Below, one piece after another: positions 60,755-64,000 of a stretch of 64,000 nucleotides of DNA. How positions within the stretch are numbered: position 1 is the first letter of the stretch; each line of letters begins with the position of its first letter. The translations under genes and the position numbers were made by a program. The notes beneath the pieces are model-generated. The model had not been told where the DNA came from. It saw nothing but the letters and a program-made list of their open reading frames with translations, and did no database searches. The DNA lies in contig DATGUF010000038.1 of assembly GCA_035301485.1 (NCBI GenBank), positions 45,666 through 109,665 of the forward strand, written 5' to 3'. The DNA is from CALEAR01 sp035301485 (GTDB lineage Bacteria; Pseudomonadota; Gammaproteobacteria; Pseudomonadales; Alcanivoracaceae).

Positions 60755-62092
60755 TTATATTCTATTTGACGGTTGAGCCACGTAGCGCAATAAAGATGGC
60801 CATTGCCACAAAAGTGTAAAACCGCGCCATGCCATAAAAAACCAATAGGCTAACCATAAACCATGATTACCCCAAAGTGGTACAAATAGCGCAATGGTGA
60901 GCACAAAAACAGCAAAACTCCATAGCATGCCATTCCGCATAGCTCGTGTGGCAGTAGCCCCTAAGTAAAGCCCATCTAGGTGAAAAGCAAACACTGCCAC
61001 AAGCGGCAATAATGCCACCCAGCCAATATAACTACGGGTTAATTCTTGTAAAGCCTCGTTCACGGTGAACACTTGTAGCCAGAAATCGCCTGTAAACCAA
61101 AGCGTAGCACTCACTCCTACAGCGGCGGCCACTGCATAGCCACCTGTGCGTAAGGCTATGCGCTGCAAAGCCTTACTATCGGCGCGGCCCACCGCACGGC
61201 CGCCATATACTTCGCCCACATTGGCAAAACCATCTAGGAAATAAGAACCAAGCAGCACCAACTGCATCAGCATTTGGTTAGCAGCCAACACTTCTGTCCC
61301 TAACGCCGCGCTACGATTAATAAGTAAGGCGTTGCCACCTACTAGCAACAAAGTACGCACCATAATGTTGCCATTGGCGCGCCACAGCAGTGCCCACTTT
61401 GCTTTATCTTGCAGCGCGGGCTTCACCTGCTCCCAATATGCCGCAACCCAGCCACGCCACGCCCACACTGCAGCCACTGCAAATACAGTGATTTCTGCTA
61501 ATACGGTGCCCAACGCAGCACCACGAATGCCCCACTTCAGGTGCAACACAAAAAACAGGGTAAGCGCGATATTGGTGCCGTTCATGATTAATTGCAGCGC
61601 TAACACACGGCCAGCTTTGCTTTGCCCTAAAAACCAAGCACTTAAAGCGAAGTTAGCCAAAGTGAAAGGAGCGGCCCAAATGCGCACGTAGTAATACGCT
61701 TTGCCAAGTTCTTGCACTTCGGCTTCACCGCCAAGCAAACCAAACAGCAAGAAGGCCATAGGTTGTTGCAACAACAGCAACACGACACCTATGCCTGCGG
61801 CCAAGAGCAGCGGTTTGAAAAGATGCGCATAGAGGGCCACCTCATCTTGTGCACCACTGGCTTGTGCGGTGAGCCCTACAGTGGCTAAACGCAAAAAGGA
61901 AAACCCCCAAAACAACAACGAAAACACAGTGGCACCTAAGCCAATGGCAGCAATGTGTACAGCGTCGGGGTAGCGCCCCATCACGGCGGTATCCACCATG
62001 CCTAGCAAGGGCGTGGCTAAGTTGGCAAAAATAACTGGGATAGCGAGGGCAAACACTTGTTTGCGCGTGGGCATTAATGCAGCGGTGGACAC
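60755..62092 (-). CDS. MATE family efflux transporter, DinF-like
   Basis: A 445-residue cation/drug antiporter with twelve membrane helices. N-lobe signature: LAIPVIFANLATPLLGMVDTAVMGR, with the Asp of MVDTA; C-lobe: NGNIMVRTLLLVGGNALL, LDGFANVGEVYGGRAVG and HLDGLYLGATATRAMRNGM. The pattern fits the DinF branch. The start is taken as GTG at 62092, with AGGAAA just upstream; an ATG at codon 7 is possible. Substrate unknown. Confidence 0.9.
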   Translation of the reverse strand: MSTAALMPTRKQVFALAIPVIFANLATPLLGMVDTAVMGRYPDAVHIAAIGLGATVFSLLFWGFSFLRLATVGLTAQASGAQDEVALYAHLFKPLLLAAGIGVVLLLLQQPMAFLLFGLLGGEAEVQELGKAYYYVRIWAAPFTLANFALSAWFLGQSKAGRVLALQLIMNGTNIALTLFFVLHLKWGIRGAALGTVLAEITVFAVAAVWAWRGWVAAYWEQVKPALQDKAKWALLWRANGNIMVRTLLLVGGNALLINRSAALGTEVLAANQMLMQLVLLGSYFLDGFANVGEVYGGRAVGRADSKALQRIALRTGGYAVAAAVGVSATLWFTGDFWLQVFTVNEALQELTRSYIGWVALLPLVAVFAFHLDGLYLGATATRAMRNGMLWSFAVFVLTIALFVPLWGNHGLWLAYWFFMAWRGFTLLWQWPSLLRYVAQPSNRI

Positions 62093-62098
62093 GATTTC

Positions 62099-62569
62099 CT
62101 ACTCAGCAAACTCTTTACACATAACGATAGCGTCTTCGGGGCCATCGGCGGATTGGTAGTAGTTTTTTCTACGCCCTACTTCCACAAAACCTAATTGTTC
62201 ATAAAGCTGTTGCGCAGGGGTATTGGATACGCGCACCTCTAAAAATAGGCGCTCCACTTCATCGCGCTGTAAACGAGCGAAGGCGTTTTCTAGCATATAA
62301 CGAGCGAGGCCTTTACGCCGCCACTGCGGTGCCACCACCACCGACAACACATCTGCCTCATCAATGACGGTGGAAATAATTAGATATCCCGCTATATCGC
62401 CTTTCACATCAAACACTTCACAACGGTTTTGTGGCCACAACATGCTTTCAATAAACATGGTATCTGGCCAAGGGCTCGGATCGCTGACGGCTTCAATGGC
62501 AAGAATCGTACATAAATCTTCTTGCCGCATACGCCGTATACGGCCCTCAGGAATGCTGGGCAGCGGCAT
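62099..62569 (-). CDS. rimI: ribosomal protein S18-alanine N-acetyltransferase
   Basis: RimI acetylates the N-terminal Ala of S18. The 156-residue GNAT protein has IRRMRQEDLCTILAIE, SPWPDTMF, the acetyl-CoA loop VVAPQWRRKGLARYML, RLFLEVRVSNTPAQQLYEQLGF and RRKNYYQSADGPEDAIVM, which is the RimI signature end. The ATG at 62569 follows GGAGG. It overlaps the end of the gene upstream by 23 bases. A longer frame is rejected because it lies inside that gene. Confidence 0.94.
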   Translation of the reverse strand: MPLPSIPEGRIRRMRQEDLCTILAIEAVSDPSPWPDTMFIESMLWPQNRCEVFDVKGDIAGYLIISTVIDEADVLSVVVAPQWRRKGLARYMLENAFARLQRDEVERLFLEVRVSNTPAQQLYEQLGFVEVGRRKNYYQSADGPEDAIVMCKEFAE

Positions 62570-63332
62570 AATAACCAGCCTCCATAATGGCCTGCCAAGA
62601 GGCTTTTTTATGCACAATCGGCTCATGCAACATTTCAACCAAACTGCTTACCACTAATAGTTGCCCATCGTGCAGGGGTTGTGCCATATAGCGCTGCGCC
62701 ACCATCAGTTCTGCCACACGAGGCTGCGCAAGCACTAGCACTTTATTTTGTGGCGCCTGCCACGTTTCACTTAAAGCAGATAAATAGCCTGTTAGCGCTT
62801 CTTTAGCATCGTTTTCATACATAGGTTGGCGCCCTAAAGGGCAAGCGAAAGTTCTCGGCATGCCATGATAGCCTCCCCACAATGCTGCGAAACCCTGCAA
62901 AAGACGTTGCTCTTCACGGTTAAAACTAGGTGCTGAAGGATCTTTTTGCTGCACCATTAAATAACCAAAACTCATGGGTAATACTTGCAACGTAAAGCGC
63001 ATAGGGCTACGTTGCACTGGCGGTGTTTGAGCCGCGGGAGTTTGCTCTACAGCGGCCGCAGCCGGCGCAGCTGGCTCACGTCTGCGGCCACTTCCCAAGC
63101 CGGCACGCACTTGTGCCAACAACTCCTGCGGTGAGCCTTGCGGGCTTGCGGGCTGTTGCTCTGTAGCAGTGGCAGCCATGGGTGATGGCGCTGCGGCTGA
63201 TGGTGGAGCGGCGCTTGGTTTTTCGCCAAGCACAGGGCTAGTCATGGCACCCGGTAACGGTGTTTGCGCTACCCACGCCGCAAACCCCATTTCGCGCAAC
63301 ATTTTTTGCCGCTGTAATTCCCGTTCAACCAT
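62547..63332 (-). CDS. candidate DNA polymerase III psi subunit (cryptic HolD)
   Basis: A 261-residue protein directly upstream of rimI, the place of holD in E. coli and of the cryptic psi gene in Pseudomonas. Its N-terminus (QKMLREMGFAAWVAQTPLPGA) resembles the HolD start, QLxxLGIxxWxLRxPGAL, which in psi binds chi. A long Ala/Pro/Gln-rich disordered linker follows (about 30-105), then a compact alpha/beta domain (SPMRFTLQVLPMSFGYLMV; PLGRQPMY; VLVLAQPRVAELM). Such a long linker is unusual for HolD. Position plus the N-terminal motif make the call plausible but not certain. Confidence 0.6.
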   Translation of the reverse strand: MVERELQRQKMLREMGFAAWVAQTPLPGAMTSPVLGEKPSAAPPSAAAPSPMAATATEQQPASPQGSPQELLAQVRAGLGSGRRREPAAPAAAAVEQTPAAQTPPVQRSPMRFTLQVLPMSFGYLMVQQKDPSAPSFNREEQRLLQGFAALWGGYHGMPRTFACPLGRQPMYENDAKEALTGYLSALSETWQAPQNKVLVLAQPRVAELMVAQRYMAQPLHDGQLLVVSSLVEMLHEPIVHKKASWQAIMEAGYYAAAQHS

Positions 63333-63946
63333 TAGTTGCTATCGTCCTGCTTATTTGTTGAGAAGTGTTGAAAGCATAACACAATCACCGCCATCACGGT
63401 GCCGATCAGGGTGCCATAAAAATGGGCATTTACATACACCACGCCGCCAATACTATCGAGCAAGTAATGAGTATCGTAATGAGACGTTTGCTCCCAAGTA
63501 ATGCGGCCTGCGAGCACTATAAAACCTAGCAAGTGCAGTTTTGGCTGGGTTAGAAACCCTGCGATAATGGCGAACATGAGCCATCCATAAAGCATGCCAG
63601 ACAGCCCCACATAGTTACTGAGTGGGCCATCAAACAGCAGCATACACGCACTTAGCAATGGCGTACCCACTAACCACCAAACAAAAAAGTGCCGCAGTTT
63701 GTACACATCGTTAAAGAAATAACAGCACGTCCAAAAACCTAGCACGTTCATCAATCCGTGCTTCAGGTTTAAATGCGCCATGTGCCCCGTGAATGCCCGC
63801 CAGTATTGCCCCTGCAGAATAAGCTCACTGTTGAAATTGAGATACGGATTCAAACTCTCGTGGTAAACGCTCACGAGTAATAGCGCCACACCAAAAACGG
63901 TATACACCGTTTTATCAAGAAGTGGCATACGAAATTCTGTGCTCAT
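63332..63946 (-). CDS. rrtA: rhombosortase (rhomboid family intramembrane protease)
   Basis: Rhombosortases are rhomboid serine proteases that cut GlyGly-CTERM tags of exported proteins. The 204-residue protein has about six membrane helices, GQYWRAFTGHMAHLNLKHGLMNVLGF near helices 1-2, the catalytic Ser in GLSGMLYG (about 128) and a late His in VNAHFYGTLIG, the rhombosortase end pattern. The ATG at 63946 follows GGGAGC. A longer frame begins inside the terminator beyond. No GlyGly-CTERM target is visible in this window. Confidence 0.85.
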   Translation of the reverse strand: MSTEFRMPLLDKTVYTVFGVALLLVSVYHESLNPYLNFNSELILQGQYWRAFTGHMAHLNLKHGLMNVLGFWTCCYFFNDVYKLRHFFVWWLVGTPLLSACMLLFDGPLSNYVGLSGMLYGWLMFAIIAGFLTQPKLHLLGFIVLAGRITWEQTSHYDTHYLLDSIGGVVYVNAHFYGTLIGTVMAVIVLCFQHFSTNKQDDSN

Positions 63947-63954
63947 GTGGCTCC

Positions 63955-63985
63955 CAATAATAAACCCGCTATGGAAGCGGGGTTT
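63955..63985 (-). terminator. hairpin upstream of rrtA
   Basis: On the minus strand AAACCCCGC-TTCCATA-GCGGGTTT, with one bulged C, is followed by ATTATT. It probably ends the gene beyond the right edge. Confidence 0.6.
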
Positions 63986-64000
63986 TAGCATGCGAGGCGC

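Noticed and set aside
1..64000. Search for CRISPR repeats, insertion sequences, phage genes, tRNA or rRNA
   Set aside because: No regularly spaced direct repeats, transposase, integrase, capsid genes or cloverleaf-forming stretches were recognised by eye; intergenic gaps are short and hold mainly hairpins.

Overview
The window is chromosomal DNA from a gammaproteobacterium, most likely a marine, respiring one. The evidence is the gene order truD-ispF-ispD-ftsB-eno-kdsA-pyrG-tilS-accA-dnaE-rnhB-lpxB / lpxA-fabZ-lpxD-skp-bamA-rseP-dxr-cdsA-uppS-frr-pyrH-tsf-rpsB, a hallmark of that class, together with lipid A genes, BamA, PlsB, FabA/FabB, MinCDE and system I cytochrome c maturation. A rhombosortase and a beta-helix/di-heme cytochrome lipoprotein of families known mainly from marine bacteria point to a sea-dwelling relative of the Cellvibrionales/Oceanospirillales area. 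The genus cannot be decided from the sequence. Gene density is high. I see no rRNA, tRNA, CRISPR array, insertion sequence or prophage.

Layout. 1-26.5 kb: a nearly unbroken minus-strand housekeeping block covering isoprenoid precursors (ispD, ispF, dxr, uppS), envelope synthesis (kdsA, lpxA/B/D, fabZ, cdsA, skp, bamA, rseP), replication (dnaE, rnhB), CTP/UMP synthesis (pyrG, pyrH) and translation (tilS, tsf, rpsB, frr). Intrinsic terminators divide it into transcription units, and rpsB has a recognisable promoter and a structured S2-type leader. 26.8-32.2 kb: plus-strand map, glnD, an ArsC/YffB-like gene and an aldehyde dehydrogenase. 32.2-34.5 kb: minus-strand cvfB-like, DUF2058 and an outer-membrane barrel protein. 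34.7-41 kb: plsB, then a small NO-response group (Dnr-type regulator, NnrS, cytochrome c with an FNR/DNR-type box) and a nitronate monooxygenase. 41-49.3 kb: minus-strand rsmJ-uppP-thioesterase-tsaB-yoaA, hemH, minCDE, adk. 49.4-53.5 kb: ccmFGHI. 53.8-55.5 kb: fabA-fabB. 55.6-60.7 kb: an accessory stretch with a 991-residue lipoprotein that joins a beta-helix to a di-heme cytochrome, two paralogous TPR proteins and an I78 inhibitor-like lipoprotein. 60.8-64 kb: a MATE transporter, rimI, a cryptic HolD (psi) candidate and a rhombosortase.

Most notable. The glnD gene is intact, full length and in its conserved place beside map, yet its product lacks the catalytic residues of both enzymatic domains: the DxD of the nucleotidyltransferase and the recognisable HD-domain metal ligands. 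Both ACT domains remain. It looks like a pseudoenzyme version of the PII uridylyl-transferase/removase, which would mean altered nitrogen signalling. The second highlight is the one-chain fusion of two protein families that normally sit side by side (beta-helix protein and SO2930-like di-heme cytochrome), next to duplicated TPR genes. Smaller points are an FNR/DNR-type box before nnrS, a Gly-to-Ser change in the BamA VRG(F/Y) motif, a terminator that separates lpxA from lpxB, and several strong intergenic hairpins.
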